Shown: positions 1 to 8,324 of the stretch, one piece after another
How the letters are laid out: each line of letters opens with the position of its first letter
Numbering within the stretch: position 1 is the stretch's first letter
Source: Nonomuraea montanisoli
Lineage (GTDB): Bacteria; Actinomycetota; Actinomycetes; Streptosporangiales; Streptosporangiaceae
Direction of reading: 5' to 3'
Assembly: GCF_013363975.1 (NCBI RefSeq)
Contig: NZ_JABWGN010000006.1
Coordinates: 248,001 to 312,000, forward strand
Length of the DNA stretch: 64,000 nucleotides
Translations under genes and position numbers: made by a program
Notes under the pieces: generated by a model
Told to the model about the DNA's origin: nothing
The model's database searches: none
The model's input: only the letters and a program-made list of their open reading frames with translations

Positions 1-573
1 GGCCGTGCCGTGGGCGACGGTCCGCGCCTCCCGCTCGGTGCGGCCGAGATAGCGCGCCCGCCGGGCCGCCGGGGTCGTGCCGGTCGCGGGGTACCAGAGC
101 TGGACCACGACCACGCGCCGGTCGTCGCGGCGGGACGTGGCGGGCTCCGGCCGGGCGGTGTCGGTCCACTGCACGACCGTGGTGCCGACCGCGTACGGGC
201 CGGACGGCTCGGGGAACACGGGCACGGGCAGCGCCCAGGCCGTCACCGCCCCGGCCACGACCAGGAGCAGGGCCGCCGCCGACCCCAGCCGGGTGGTCCA
301 CCGCCTCCACCGCGCGGCCCGTCCGGCATGCCGTCCGAACAGGGGAGGAACGGTGACCGCCAGCGCGAGGGCCCCGCCCGCGAGCACCGGCACGACGGGC
401 CAGCGGATGCCCGAGAGGGCCAGCGCGATCGCGCACAGCGCGAAGACCGCCGCGCCGGCCAGCGTCACCGGCCGCCGCGCGCCGGGCGGCAGCCGGCGGG
501 CCGGGACCGGCACCAGGGCGGCCACCAGGGCCGCGAACTCCATGGGGGACAGGCCGAGTATCGCTGTGTTCAC
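1..573 (-). CDS. PAF-acetylhydrolase-like alpha/beta hydrolase, N-terminal part (cut by window edge)
   Basis: The first 191 residues of a protein whose 3' end lies outside the window. The N-terminal half is hydrophobic: after the first ~25 residues come two or three helices (near 35-50, 55-70 and 95-110). A segment reading PSGPYAVGTT, then ARPEP and QLWYPA, follows; this is the entry strand of the platelet-activating-factor acetylhydrolase isoform II / dienelactone-hydrolase-like family. That family usually has such a membrane-anchored N-terminus in actinomycetes. The nucleophile and catalytic triad would lie beyond position 1 and cannot be checked. The GTG at 573 is chosen because it starts the frame just before the first hydrophobic stretch; an ATG at 543 is the alternative. 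Function beyond esterase/lipase-like is inference. Confidence 0.75.
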   Translation of the reverse strand, partial: MNTAILGLSPMEFAALVAALVPVPARRLPPGARRPVTLAGAAVFALCAIALALSGIRWPVVPVLAGGALALAVTVPPLFGRHAGRAARWRRWTTRLGSAAALLLVVAGAVTAWALPVPVFPEPSGPYAVGTTVVQWTDTARPEPATSRRDDRRVVVVQLWYPATGTTPAARRARYLGRTEREARTVAHGTA

Positions 574-912
574 CCGATCATCGTCGGAGAGCGGCCCTCC
601 GCCGGACATCGGCCCAATGTCCAGCGATGCGTGCCACCCGGGTATGACGCGCGACGCCCGATCTGCGACCGCGGTCGCACCCCGGGTCGCACGGCCGGCC
701 CCCTCAAGACCGTCCGGCCGCACGCCGGACCTCAGGGTCGCCCGGCCGCACGCCGGATCTCAGGGGCCGTCCGGCCGCCGCGACCCGGTGCCCTTCCCTC
801 CCGCGCGGACCCGTCGCCGTCACGACGCCACTTGCACGCGGTAAGCGGCGGTTGTTAGATCGGGACGATCATCTCGTCGGCGTCCCCGCGGACCCGGAGG
901 AGGACAGGGCAG
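574..912. other. intergenic region with a 28-bp imperfect direct repeat
   Basis: No convincing gene on either strand between the divergent hydrolase and nSTAND1 genes. It holds a tandem repeat, 714-741 and 742-769, built on CCGGCCGCACGCCGGA followed by (C/T)CTCAGGG. A purine-rich GGAGGAGGACAGG stretch just before 913 supplies a ribosome-binding site for the next gene. Confidence 0.5.
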
Positions 913-2565
913 GTGCCTCGGCCAGAGCGTCCCCTGGACGCCGGAGACAGCCCGTTACTACGCTTCGCGGCCGACCTGAGAGCGCTGCGCAGGAAGGCCG
1001 GCGACCCCACCTACCGCCGGCTCGCGCGGCTCGCCCACTACTCGGCCGCGACCCTGTCGGAGGCCGCCGCCGGCCGCAGGCTGCCCACGCTCGCGGTGAC
1101 GCTGGCCTACGTGCGGGCCTGCGGCGGCGACGAGGCCGAATGGGAGGAGCGCTGGCGGCGCATCAGCGAGGAGCCGGCCGGTCCCGCGCCGGGCGGCGAC
1201 GACGGCGCCTCGCCGTACGTGGGACTGGCCTCCTTCCAGGCGGAGGACGCGGCGCGGTTCTTCGGCCGCGAACGGGTGACCGGCGAGCTGCTGCGACGCG
1301 TCGCCGAGCAGCGGATCGTGATGGTGTTCGGCGCCTCGGGGGCGGGCAAGTCGTCGCTGCTGCGCGCCGGGCTGCTGGCCGCCCTCCGCCAGCCGGGCCG
1401 CCCGTCCGACGCGACCTCCGCCCACGCGGCCTCGGCCGTCCGCGAGCCGGGCCGCCCGTCCGGCGCGACCTCGGGCGACGCGACCTCGGGCGACGCGACC
1501 TCGGCCCGCGCGGGGGACCGGCTCTGGCGGGCCCTGCTGTTCACGCCAGGGGCGCACCCGCTGGAGGAGTGCGCGATCCACCTGGCGCGCCTGTCCGGCG
1601 GCACGCCCGGCCCGCTGCGCGACGAGCTCGCCGCCGAACCCCGAGCCCTGCACCGCCTGGCCCGCCAGCTCCTCGGCGACGAGCCCCCCGGCCCGGAGCT
1701 CGTCGTCATCGTGGACCAGTTCGAGGAGGTCTTCACCCTCTGCCACGACGAGGCGGAGCGCGCGCGGTTCGTCGACCTGCTCCTCACCGCGGCCCGCGCC
1801 GGCGGCAGCCGCTGCCGTCTCGTCCTCGGCGTCCGCGCCGACTTCTACGCCCACTGCACCAGCCACCCGGCGCTGCTGGAGGCGCTGCGCGAGGCCCACC
1901 TGCCCCTCGGCCCGATGACCGCCGACGAGCTGCGCCAGGCGGTCGTCCAGCCGGCCGCGCGGGCGGGCCACATCGTGGAGGGCGCGCTGGCCTCACGGAT
2001 CGTCGCCGACGCCGCGGGCCAGCCCGGCGCCCTCCCGCTGGTCTCCCACGCCCTCCTGGAGACCTGGCACCGGCGCCGCGGCACCACCCTGACCCTCGCC
2101 GGTTACGAGGCGGCCGGCGGCCTCAGTCAGGCCGTCGCGAGGACCGCCGAGGACGCCTACACCGCGCTCGACCCCGGCGCGGCGGGAGCTCGCCCGGCAG
2201 ATCCTGCTGCGCCTGACCGCGCTCGGCGAGGGCACCCAGGACACCAAGCGCCGCATCCGCCGCCACCAGCTCGACGACGACCCCGCCACGGGCGCCGTCC
2301 TGGAGCACCTCGCCCGCGCCCGCCTGGTCACCCTCGACCGCGACAGCGTCGAGATCAGCCACGAGGCCCTCATCCGGTCCTGGCCCCGCCTGCGCGACTG
2401 GCTGACCGAGGACCGCGAGGGCCTGCGTGTCCATCACCGGCTCGCCGAGGCGACCGAGGCGTGGGCGGCGCTCGGCCGCGACCCGGGATCCCTCTACCGC
2501 GGGACGGCCCTCGCCCTGGCCCGCGAGTGGGCCGGCCGCCACGACGCCGCGCTGACCGTACGTGA
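913..2565 (+). CDS. HTH-nSTAND1 ATPase, 5' part of a frame-split WD40 protein
   Basis: N-terminal part of a large signalling ATPase. Residues ~15-70 form an XRE-like helix-turn-helix. The nSTAND1 NTPase domain follows, with Walker A GASGAGKSS (~140-148), Walker B VVIVDQFEEVF (~264) and the arginine-containing strand LVLGVRADFY. Between Walker A and B there is a low-complexity stretch built from GRPSxAT and GDATS units. The GTG start has a purine-rich GGAGGAGGACAGG upstream. Family resemblance holds to about position 2178; after that the frame reads proline/arginine-rich nonsense to a stop at 2565. The expected sequence continues in the next frame (see the entry at 2186). In this family the ATPase, a helical region and WD40 repeats form one chain, so these are most likely two pieces of one gene with a +1 frame change. 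In family terms it is a STAND-type sensor; the ligand is unknown. Confidence 0.8.
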   Translation: MPRPERPLDAGDSPLLRFAADLRALRRKAGDPTYRRLARLAHYSAATLSEAAAGRRLPTLAVTLAYVRACGGDEAEWEERWRRISEEPAGPAPGGDDGASPYVGLASFQAEDAARFFGRERVTGELLRRVAEQRIVMVFGASGAGKSSLLRAGLLAALRQPGRPSDATSAHAASAVREPGRPSGATSGDATSGDATSARAGDRLWRALLFTPGAHPLEECAIHLARLSGGTPGPLRDELAAEPRALHRLARQLLGDEPPGPELVVIVDQFEEVFTLCHDEAERARFVDLLLTAARAGGSRCRLVLGVRADFYAHCTSHPALLEALREAHLPLGPMTADELRQAVVQPAARAGHIVEGALASRIVADAAGQPGALPLVSHALLETWHRRRGTTLTLAGYEAAGGLSQAVARTAEDAYTALDPGAAGARPADPAAPDRARRGHPGHQAPHPPPPARRRPRHGRRPGAPRPRPPGHPRPRQRRDQPRGPHPVLAPPARLADRGPRGPACPSPARRGDRGVGGARPRPGIPLPRDGPRPGPRVGRPPRRRADRT

Positions 2566-4888
2566 GCGGGAGTTCCTGTCCGCGGGCACGGCGGCCGAGG
2601 CCCGCGAGGAGGCCGCCGCCCGCCGCCGCACCCGGCGGCTCAGGCTGCTGGTCGCCCTGCTCAGCGTGCTGCTCGTGGTGGCCGGGACCGCCACCGGCTA
2701 CGCCCTGGCCGCCCAGGAGGCGGCGACCGGGCAGCGCAACATCGCCCTGTCGCAGCGGGTCGCCGACCAGGCGATCGACCTGCGCGCGGTCAACCCGCCG
2801 CTCGCGGCGCAGCTCAGCCTGGCCGCCCACCGGCTCGCGCCCACCCTGGAGGCGCGGGGCAGTCTGCTCGGCGCGTTCACCACGCCGTTCGTCACGCGGC
2901 TCGACCACGAGATCAACACCGTGGCGTTCGCCCCCGGCGGGCGCGCGATCGCGACGGGCGGCGACGACCGGACGGTGCGCCTGTGGGACCTCGCCACCCC
3001 GCACCGCCCGCGCCTCACCGCCGAGGTCGCCGGGCTGAGCGACGACGTGGAGACGCTGCGCTTCAGCCCGGACGGAACCCTGCTCGCCGGCGCCCTCTAC
3101 GACGGCGCGCTGCGTCTGTGGCGCGTCGCGGGCGGCGCCCTCCGGCCGCTGGCCGTCGTGGCCGCCGGCCCGAAGGCGCTGTTCGGCCTGGCGTTCCATC
3201 CCGAGGGCCGGCTGCTGGCGACGGGCGGCGACGACGGCGTCCTGCGCGTGTGGGACCTCGCCGACCCGCGGGCCCCGCGCCTGGTCACCACTGCCGCCGC
3301 GCACCCGGCTCCCGTCACCGCCGCGCGCGCGGCTCCCGTCACCGCCGTCGCCGGAGCGCAACCGGCTCGCGTCACCGCCGTCGCCTTCCTCCCCGGCGGC
3401 CTGGTCACGTCCGGCGACGACGGCACCGCCGCGCTGTGGCGGCTCACCGGCGACCACCGGGTGCGCCTGCTCAGCCGCGTGCGCCACGGCGACGGCAGCC
3501 TCACGTCGGCCGCCGTCAGCCCCGACGGCCGTACCCTGGCGACCGCCGGCTGGGACCACGTCACCCGCCTGTGGGACGTCCGCGACCCGCGCCGTCCCGT
3601 CCCCCTCTCGCGCCTGACCGGTCACTCCGGGCCGCTCCAGGCGGTCACCTTCAGCCCCGACGGCCGTACGCTGGCGACCGCCGGGTGGGACCACACCACG
3701 CGCGTCTGGAACGTCGCCGCCCCGCGCGCCCCGCTGCTGGTCACGACGCTGACGGCGCACGCCAACACCGTGTGGTCGCTCACCTTCAGCCCGGACGGCC
3801 GCCTCCTGGCCTCGGCCAGCTCCGACCACAGCGCGCTCCTGACCGACCTGCCCGGCCCCGTCCTGTCGACGGGCGACTCGGCCGTCTCCACCGCCGCGTT
3901 CAGCCCCGACGGGCACACCGTGGCCGTGGGCGGCGAGGACTTCACCACCCGGCTCTGGGACGTCGCCGACCCGTACCGTCCCTGGCCGCTGTCGCTGCTC
4001 ACCGGCCACACCGGCCAGGTCGAGTCGGTCACGTTCAGCCCGGACGGCGCGCTGCTGGCGACGGGGAGCATCGACGGCACCGTCCGCCTCTGGGGGCTCG
4101 CCGACCCGGCCCGGCCCAGGCGGGTGGCCGTCTTCCGGGCGCATGTCGAGGGCATCCGCTCCGTCGCGTTCCGTCCGGGCGGCGCCGCCCTGCTCGCCAC
4201 GGCCAGCCCGAGCGACCCCGTCGTGCGGCTGTGGAACCTGGCCGATCCCGGCCGGCCCCGCTCCGCCGGCACGCTGCCGAGCCAGGGCGACGGCACGTTG
4301 TCGGTCGCGTTCAGCCCCGACGGGCGCACCCTGGCGACCAGCCTGCTCAACGCCGCGGTGCTGTGGGACGTCACCGACCCGGGCCGGCCGGTACGCCGGG
4401 GCTCGACCGGCGAGCACGGCGACGCGGTGCAGGCCGTCGCGTTCGCGCCCGGCGGTCGTACGCTGGCGACCGCGAGCCTGGACCGCACGGTGCGGTTGTG
4501 GGACGTGACGCGGGGGAGTGCTCCCGCGCCGCTCGCGGTGCTGTCCGGCCACACCGACGCGGTGCGGGGCCTCGCGTACGCCCCGGACGGCCGTACCCTG
4601 GCCAGCGCGAGCCTCGACCGCACGGTGCGGTTGTGGGACGTGACGCGAGGGCATGCTCCCGCGCCGCTCGCCGTGCTGTCCGGCCACACCGACCGTGTCT
4701 ACTCGGTCACGTACGGGCCGGACGGGCACACCCTGGTCAGCACGAGCGAGGACCGGTCGGCGCGGCTGTGGCGGGACGACCTCGGGGGCGTCGCGGCCCG
4801 CGTCTGCGAGCTCGCCCGGCCCCGGATCACGCGGGCGGAGTGGGAACAGTACTTCACCGGCCTGCCCCACCGTCCGCCGTGCCCGTGA
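2186..4888 (+). CDS. WD40 propeller part of the frame-split nSTAND1 protein
   Basis: Continuation of the preceding gene in the next frame. The frame is open from before 2186 and starts with a sequence expected after the ATPase core (ELARQILLRLTALGEG, then ISHEALIRSWPRL). A transmembrane helix follows near 2640-2700 (LLVALLSVLLVVAGTATGY). Then come 14 WD-type repeats, the number for two seven-bladed propellers, many ending in RLWD or RVWN. The protein therefore looks membrane-anchored with a C-terminal sensor module. No start codon with a good ribosome-binding site opens this frame near 2186; the first usable GTG/ATG codons lie inside the transmembrane segment (~2666), which argues against an independent gene. 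Blades 12 and 13 share a nearly identical DNA block (4472-4556 and 4607-4691), a recent duplication. Confidence 0.75.
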   Translation, partial: ELARQILLRLTALGEGTQDTKRRIRRHQLDDDPATGAVLEHLARARLVTLDRDSVEISHEALIRSWPRLRDWLTEDREGLRVHHRLAEATEAWAALGRDPGSLYRGTALALAREWAGRHDAALTVREREFLSAGTAAEAREEAAARRRTRRLRLLVALLSVLLVVAGTATGYALAAQEAATGQRNIALSQRVADQAIDLRAVNPPLAAQLSLAAHRLAPTLEARGSLLGAFTTPFVTRLDHEINTVAFAPGGRAIATGGDDRTVRLWDLATPHRPRLTAEVAGLSDDVETLRFSPDGTLLAGALYDGALRLWRVAGGALRPLAVVAAGPKALFGLAFHPEGRLLATGGDDGVLRVWDLADPRAPRLVTTAAAHPAPVTAARAAPVTAVAGAQPARVTAVAFLPGGLVTSGDDGTAALWRLTGDHRVRLLSRVRHGDGSLTSAAVSPDGRTLATAGWDHVTRLWDVRDPRRPVPLSRLTGHSGPLQAVTFSPDGRTLATAGWDHTTRVWNVAAPRAPLLVTTLTAHANTVWSLTFSPDGRLLASASSDHSALLTDLPGPVLSTGDSAVSTAAFSPDGHTVAVGGEDFTTRLWDVADPYRPWPLSLLTGHTGQVESVTFSPDGALLATGSIDGTVRLWGLADPARPRRVAVFRAHVEGIRSVAFRPGGAALLATASPSDPVVRLWNLADPGRPRSAGTLPSQGDGTLSVAFSPDGRTLATSLLNAAVLWDVTDPGRPVRRGSTGEHGDAVQAVAFAPGGRTLATASLDRTVRLWDVTRGSAPAPLAVLSGHTDAVRGLAYAPDGRTLASASLDRTVRLWDVTRGHAPAPLAVLSGHTDRVYSVTYGPDGHTLVSTSEDRSARLWRDDLGGVAARVCELARPRITRAEWEQYFTGLPHRPPCP

Positions 4889-5070
4889 AGGCGCGTCCCC
4901 GGGCGCGTTCCGCTGCTGGTGAACAGGACGCTCTCTGCGCCGGCCACCGTTTCACGGAGGGCGGGACGGTGCGTCCTCCGGCTGCCCCAGGTACGCCCGC
5001 GCTCATGAGAGCGCGCCCCTTCCCTCCCTCCCCTCCTCCTCCCGACCAGGCCGGAGGGTGCAGGACGGAC

Positions 5071-5103
5071 GTTTCCTCAGCCCTCGTCGAGGGCTGAGGA
5101 AAC
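5071..5103. terminator. bidirectional hairpin terminator
   Basis: Perfect 15-bp inverted repeat, GTTTCCTCAGCCCTC / GAGGGCTGAGGAAAC, with a 3-nt loop. It lies between the convergent WD40 gene and the secreted DNase gene. The A/T ends give a short U-run on either strand. Confidence 0.85.
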
Positions 5104-5136
5104 GGTCGAGCAGAGGGGGACGCGAGTGGGCCCGCC

Positions 5137-6588
5137 TCAGGGGTTGATCTTGACCCAGAAGGGGTCGTTGACGAACAGGATCCGGTCCCTCCAGAAGAAC
5201 CCGCTCAACGAGCCGCCGGCCGAGGTGTTGTCGCCCGGCGGGACCCAGCGCACCGAGAAGTCCCAGGTGCCGCTGCTCGCTCCCTCAGCGGTGGCGCGGA
5301 AGGGGTACTCGTCGCACTGCCAGCCCTCCGCCACCTGCTGGGGCGTCCTCGGCGGCAGCCGCGTCGCCGCGGTGTAGGGCCCGCCGCCCTTGCAGGCGTA
5401 GTCCTTCCACGTCTCGTTGGCGTTGCCGACTGTGCCCTCCTTCTCGACCCGGTGCAGCGGGTTCGGCGGGCTGTCGCCGGGCTCCCACCAGCCCGGGAAC
5501 ACCTTCCGGTGGTTCTCGATGGGATAGGTGGTGTCCGGGCTGAGCTGCGCGTCGCGGATGTGCCGGGCGACCGCCGCGTGCTTGGTGCTGGACAGGTTGT
5601 ACTGGATGTGCGGGACCACGGCGGTGAACACGCACGCCTTGTCGTACGGCCGGCCGAAGATGGAGAAGTAGTCGGCCGAGTCGCAGCGCAGCGGCAGGGG
5701 CAGGGTGTGGCCGACCCGATCCTGCTCCGGGAAGGTGAGCGACCTGCTGTCGGTGACCAGGTACCAGTCGGGACGGGTGATCTTCTCGCGGCTGGAGTCC
5801 CCGGCCTGGGCCGGGGCCTGGATGTCCCAGTACGTCCACTGGGTGGTGGTGTTCCACGCCTGCCACGTGGTCCTGTCCTGCACCTGGTCGGTCCAGCAGA
5901 AGGAGGGGTTCTGCCTGCCCTGGACGCACTCGGCGTGCACCCCGAAGAACAACTGGCTCGGGTCCTCCGGGGCCGTCCAGGCCACGTACCGCACCGTGGC
6001 GGGCACCGGCCGCCAGAACACCCGGATGGTGCGCTGGGTGTTGCTGCCCAGCGCGACCATCTCCCACCGGATCCAGACGCTTCCCACGTAGAAGCGGTTT
6101 CCCGACTGGTCGGTCTTCTCGTAGCGCGTCTCGTGCTCGATCTCCTGGCACCACAGGAGGCGGTTGTAGGTCCAGCCCTGGAGCCGCCGCGCCTCGCGCT
6201 GGACCAGGCAGTCGTTGGTGTCGGGCTGGGGAGGTGTGGCCGGGAAGTCGGCCGCGGCGGCGAGCAGGCCGTGCTCGGGCCGGCTCCGCGGGGCCTTGTC
6301 GGCGTCGAAGTAGGAGTGGTCGCCGAGCTCCCGGGCCATCCGCAGCGCCCGCTCGTGGGCCTCGGCGTCCGAGGGAGCCGGCGAGGGGGCGGGCGGCGCC
6401 GCCACCACGGTCGCGGGGCCGGCCTCGGCCGTGGCCGCTGTGGCTCTGATCGGGATCGCGGCGGCGGTCCGGGTCGTGGTGGCTGCGGCTGTCGCGGTGG
6501 CTGTCGTCGCGGAGGAGGCGCCCAGGCAGGTCGCCGTCACGAGGATCAGGCCGAGCACGGCGCGGGCCGCGGAGGTCGGGCGGCTCAT
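5137..6588 (-). CDS. secreted NucA/NucB-type DNase domain protein
   Basis: A 483-residue exported protein. The first ~35 residues form a signal peptide (basic start, LGLILVTATCLGASS core) followed by an Ala/Thr/Pro-rich linker to ~85. The middle (~115-380) is a Cys- and Trp-rich region I do not recognise. The C-terminus carries the NucA/NucB deoxyribonuclease signature: CDEYPF near 430, then TAEG, an N-x-x-x-GG segment (DNTSAGG) and DPFWVKI at the end. This family hydrolyses DNA outside the cell. The ATG at 6588 overlaps the TGA of the upstream gene by four bases (ATGA), so the two genes are translationally coupled. The 3' end faces the terminator at 5071-5103. The nuclease assignment rests on the C-terminal ~90 residues; the middle domain could bind the cell wall or a partner. 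Confidence 0.8.
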   Translation of the reverse strand: MSRPTSAARAVLGLILVTATCLGASSATTATATAAATTTRTAAAIPIRATAATAEAGPATVVAAPPAPSPAPSDAEAHERALRMARELGDHSYFDADKAPRSRPEHGLLAAAADFPATPPQPDTNDCLVQREARRLQGWTYNRLLWCQEIEHETRYEKTDQSGNRFYVGSVWIRWEMVALGSNTQRTIRVFWRPVPATVRYVAWTAPEDPSQLFFGVHAECVQGRQNPSFCWTDQVQDRTTWQAWNTTTQWTYWDIQAPAQAGDSSREKITRPDWYLVTDSRSLTFPEQDRVGHTLPLPLRCDSADYFSIFGRPYDKACVFTAVVPHIQYNLSSTKHAAVARHIRDAQLSPDTTYPIENHRKVFPGWWEPGDSPPNPLHRVEKEGTVGNANETWKDYACKGGGPYTAATRLPPRTPQQVAEGWQCDEYPFRATAEGASSGTWDFSVRWVPPGDNTSAGGSLSGFFWRDRILFVNDPFWVKINP

Positions 6589-7187
6589 GACAGGGCTCCC
6601 GTGTTCTCCGGCACGCCGCGCTTGGCGAGCGTGTTCTCCCAGGGGCACCACGGCAGGTCGGGGATCGGGCCGTAGTTGACGCCACCGGTCACGTGGGTGG
6701 CCGGGAACCCGCCCCAGCCCCCGGCGTCCCAGAAGTCGTCGGCCTCGGTGTAGAGCCAGATGTCGTTCAGCCATTGCTGGACGGGCGGGTTCTCCGGCCC
6801 GTGGGCCTGGCAGGCGAACCAGCTGTCGCCCGCGTTGAGCCGGCCGATGGGCTGCCACACGCCGCCGACGTAGTTGTAGACGTCGCCGGTGCGGTAGGCG
6901 CGGCAGTAACGGGTCGCCCAGCGGACGCCCATGGGGTCGGTCGCGACCGGCCCCGTACCCCAGCAGCCGTCGGGCGGCGCGGTGGCGGGCGAGGTGGACT
7001 TCGTCACCGAGGTTGACGGGGCCGACTTGACGGCCGGGCCGCCGGGCGGCACCGAGGCCGGAGCGCCCGGTGGCGCAGCGTCCGGAGCGCTGGGTGGCGC
7101 AGCGGCTTGGGCGGGTGACGCGGCGAGGGCGGTGGCGGCTAACGCGCACACCGCCGCGACGCCTGTCAGACGCCTGACAGCGGACAT
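6585..7187 (-). CDS. secreted SH3-like domain protein
   Basis: A 200-residue exported protein. It has a signal peptide (MSAVRRLTG start, Ala-rich core ending near SPAQA), an Ala/Pro/Ser linker to ~70, and a compact domain containing CWGTGP, RYCRAY, WFACQ and GGFPATHVTGGVNYGPIPDL. The WF-x-C plus GWG/GGFPATHV-x-GG pattern is typical of small actinomycete secreted proteins with a bacterial SH3-like fold, often cell-wall associated. It is the first gene of a two-gene operon with the secreted DNase (4-bp overlap). The start at 7187 has a strong GAAGGAGAACC ribosome-binding site; an in-frame start further upstream would add 46 residues without a signal peptide. A role as carrier, chaperone or inhibitor of the nuclease is only inferred from the coupling. 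Confidence 0.8.
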   Translation of the reverse strand: MSAVRRLTGVAAVCALAATALAASPAQAAAPPSAPDAAPPGAPASVPPGGPAVKSAPSTSVTKSTSPATAPPDGCWGTGPVATDPMGVRWATRYCRAYRTGDVYNYVGGVWQPIGRLNAGDSWFACQAHGPENPPVQQWLNDIWLYTEADDFWDAGGWGGFPATHVTGGVNYGPIPDLPWCPWENTLAKRGVPENTGALS

Positions 7188-7857
7188 GGTTCTCCTTCGC
7201 GAAGGGTCGGCGGAACACACCGAATCGGGATGGGGAGAGAGAAGAGCGGCATATTCCTGCCGGTCCGCTGACTGTCTAGCCCACTGAAGTTGTTCGGCTT
7301 CGAGCCCGCGAAGGCGAACAATCAACCTCGAACAACGCCGTCGGGGCTCGCCTGCCCGCCCGCTTGTCGGCGGTGTTCGTTCGAGGGAGGGGAGTACGCG
7401 TTCTTCTGACGGCGCTGTGATCGGCGATGGCAGCGTCAGATCACCCGCGCGTGCTCCTCGCGGACGGGGTCCTCAAGGAAGATCTTGAAGAGCAGCCCTC
7501 AGTGCGGCTCGACTCGACTCGACGGAGTTGGTCTTGGCGCGGCTGGGCACGGCGTCCTCGAGGTGGCCGCGGCGGCGGAGCACCGGGCCCGAGGTGTGTG
7601 ACGGCGTTGGTCGAATGACAGACGCACGCCCCGGATGGCGGCACGTCGCGTGACAGGTGCACGCCGCGGATGTCCGCACATCACCTTTCAGCGCCAACGG
7701 CGTTCACGCGAACTGCAAGGCGCTCTGAAGGAATCCAAGAAAGGCTCCGGGGGCCGACGGAGTCCTGCTCCTCAGCCGGTAGTCCGCGGAAGTGCCCGGA
7801 CGTCTTCGGCATGACGGACCGCGTTCTTGGCGGCGAACCCGAACCGGGCCGCGGCGA
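7188..7857. other. long intergenic region with repeats and a possible gene remnant
   Basis: No intact gene. Close to the secreted operon there are three copies of CGAACAA or its complement (7290-7296, 7315-7321, 7329-7335), possible operator half-sites. A 35-bp imperfect tandem repeat lies at 7616-7650 and 7651-7685 (TGACAG, then GCACGCC and CGGATG). On the minus strand 7436-7495 reads LLFKIFLEDPVREEHARVI and a stop, which looks like the end of a lost protein. It is cut off upstream by a stop two codons earlier. Confidence 0.4.
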
Positions 7858-7861
7858 TCAT
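7772..7861 (-). CDS. possible 29-residue ORF coupled to the merR-type gene
   Basis: A short frame MIAAARFGFAAKNA... ends near RALPRTTG. Its ATG overlaps the TGA of the MerR gene by four bases (ATGA), the arrangement usual for coupled genes. The peptide is slightly basic with no membrane segment, and I recognise no family. It could be the remnant of a longer gene or a chance frame. No independent ribosome-binding site is needed if it is coupled. Confidence 0.25.
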   Translation of the reverse strand: MIAAARFGFAAKNAVRHAEDVRALPRTTG

Positions 7862-8277
7862 GGCGTCGCGGAGTGACTCGCCTGCGCGGGGACATCTTGC
7901 TCCCCGATCCGCGCGCAGCCACAGGCCGGGTTCCGGGTGGAGGCGATGACCGCGTCCAGGTTGTCACGAGTACGGGCCAGCGCGGCGATCTGGGCGTCGA
8001 TGCGATCACGCTCGGCGGCCAGCCGGGCACGCGATTCGGGAGTGCTGACCCTGGCATCGACGCAGGGCAGCAGTTCGGCGATGGTCCGGCTGGACAAGCC
8101 GGCGGAGTAGAGCGTCTGGATCAGCTGAACGCGGTCGGCCGCCGCCTCGGGATAGTGACGCTGCCCGGACTCGCTCCGGTCCGCCTGCAGCAGTCCCTGC
8201 TCCTCGTAGTATCGCAAGGCCCGCACGCTGACACCCGACCGCGCCGCCAACTCGCCGATACGCACCGTGTCCTCCAT
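7858..8277 (-). CDS. MerR family transcriptional regulator
   Basis: A 139-residue regulator. Residues 1-70 are the MerR winged helix-turn-helix: VRIGELAARSGVSVRALRYYE followed by GLL and QRHY. A dimerisation helix (AERDRIDAQIAALARTRDNL) and a short tail with a CGC motif follow. The tail might bind a metal or react with thiols; this is inference. It is divergent from an SDR gene, and the spacer contains a perfect CCTGACGT/ACGTCAGG operator, so it most likely controls the SDR gene and itself. The ATG at 8277 is chosen; the frame extends to 8301 but would then run into the operator. Confidence 0.88.
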   Translation of the reverse strand: MEDTVRIGELAARSGVSVRALRYYEEQGLLQADRSESGQRHYPEAAADRVQLIQTLYSAGLSSRTIAELLPCVDARVSTPESRARLAAERDRIDAQIAALARTRDNLDAVIASTRNPACGCARIGEQDVPAQASHSATP

Positions 8278-8285
8278 CACAACAC

Positions 8286-8324
8286 TTGCCCCTGACGTCA
8301 ACGTCAGGTTTTAACCTATCCGGC
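8286..8324 (+). promoter_or_regulatory. MerR-type promoter with palindromic operator, leaderless
   Basis: A -35-like TTGCCC (8286-8291) and a -10-like TAACCT (8312-8317) are separated by 20 bp, longer than normal, as in MerR-controlled promoters. The spacer holds the perfect palindrome CCTGACGT-CA-ACGTCAGG (8291-8308). The SDR ATG starts 8 nt after the -10, so the transcript is probably leaderless. A very similar site precedes the VOC gene at 10996. Confidence 0.7.

Noticed and set aside
2123..4870. A very long open frame on the minus strand opposite the WD40 gene
   Set aside because: Its translation is Gly/Arg/Pro-rich without domains. High GC content keeps antisense frames open. The plus strand has clear WD40 repeats.
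7290..7335. An SOS (LexA) box upstream of the DNase operon
   Set aside because: CGAACAA copies are present but the matching GTTCG arm at the proper spacing is missing.
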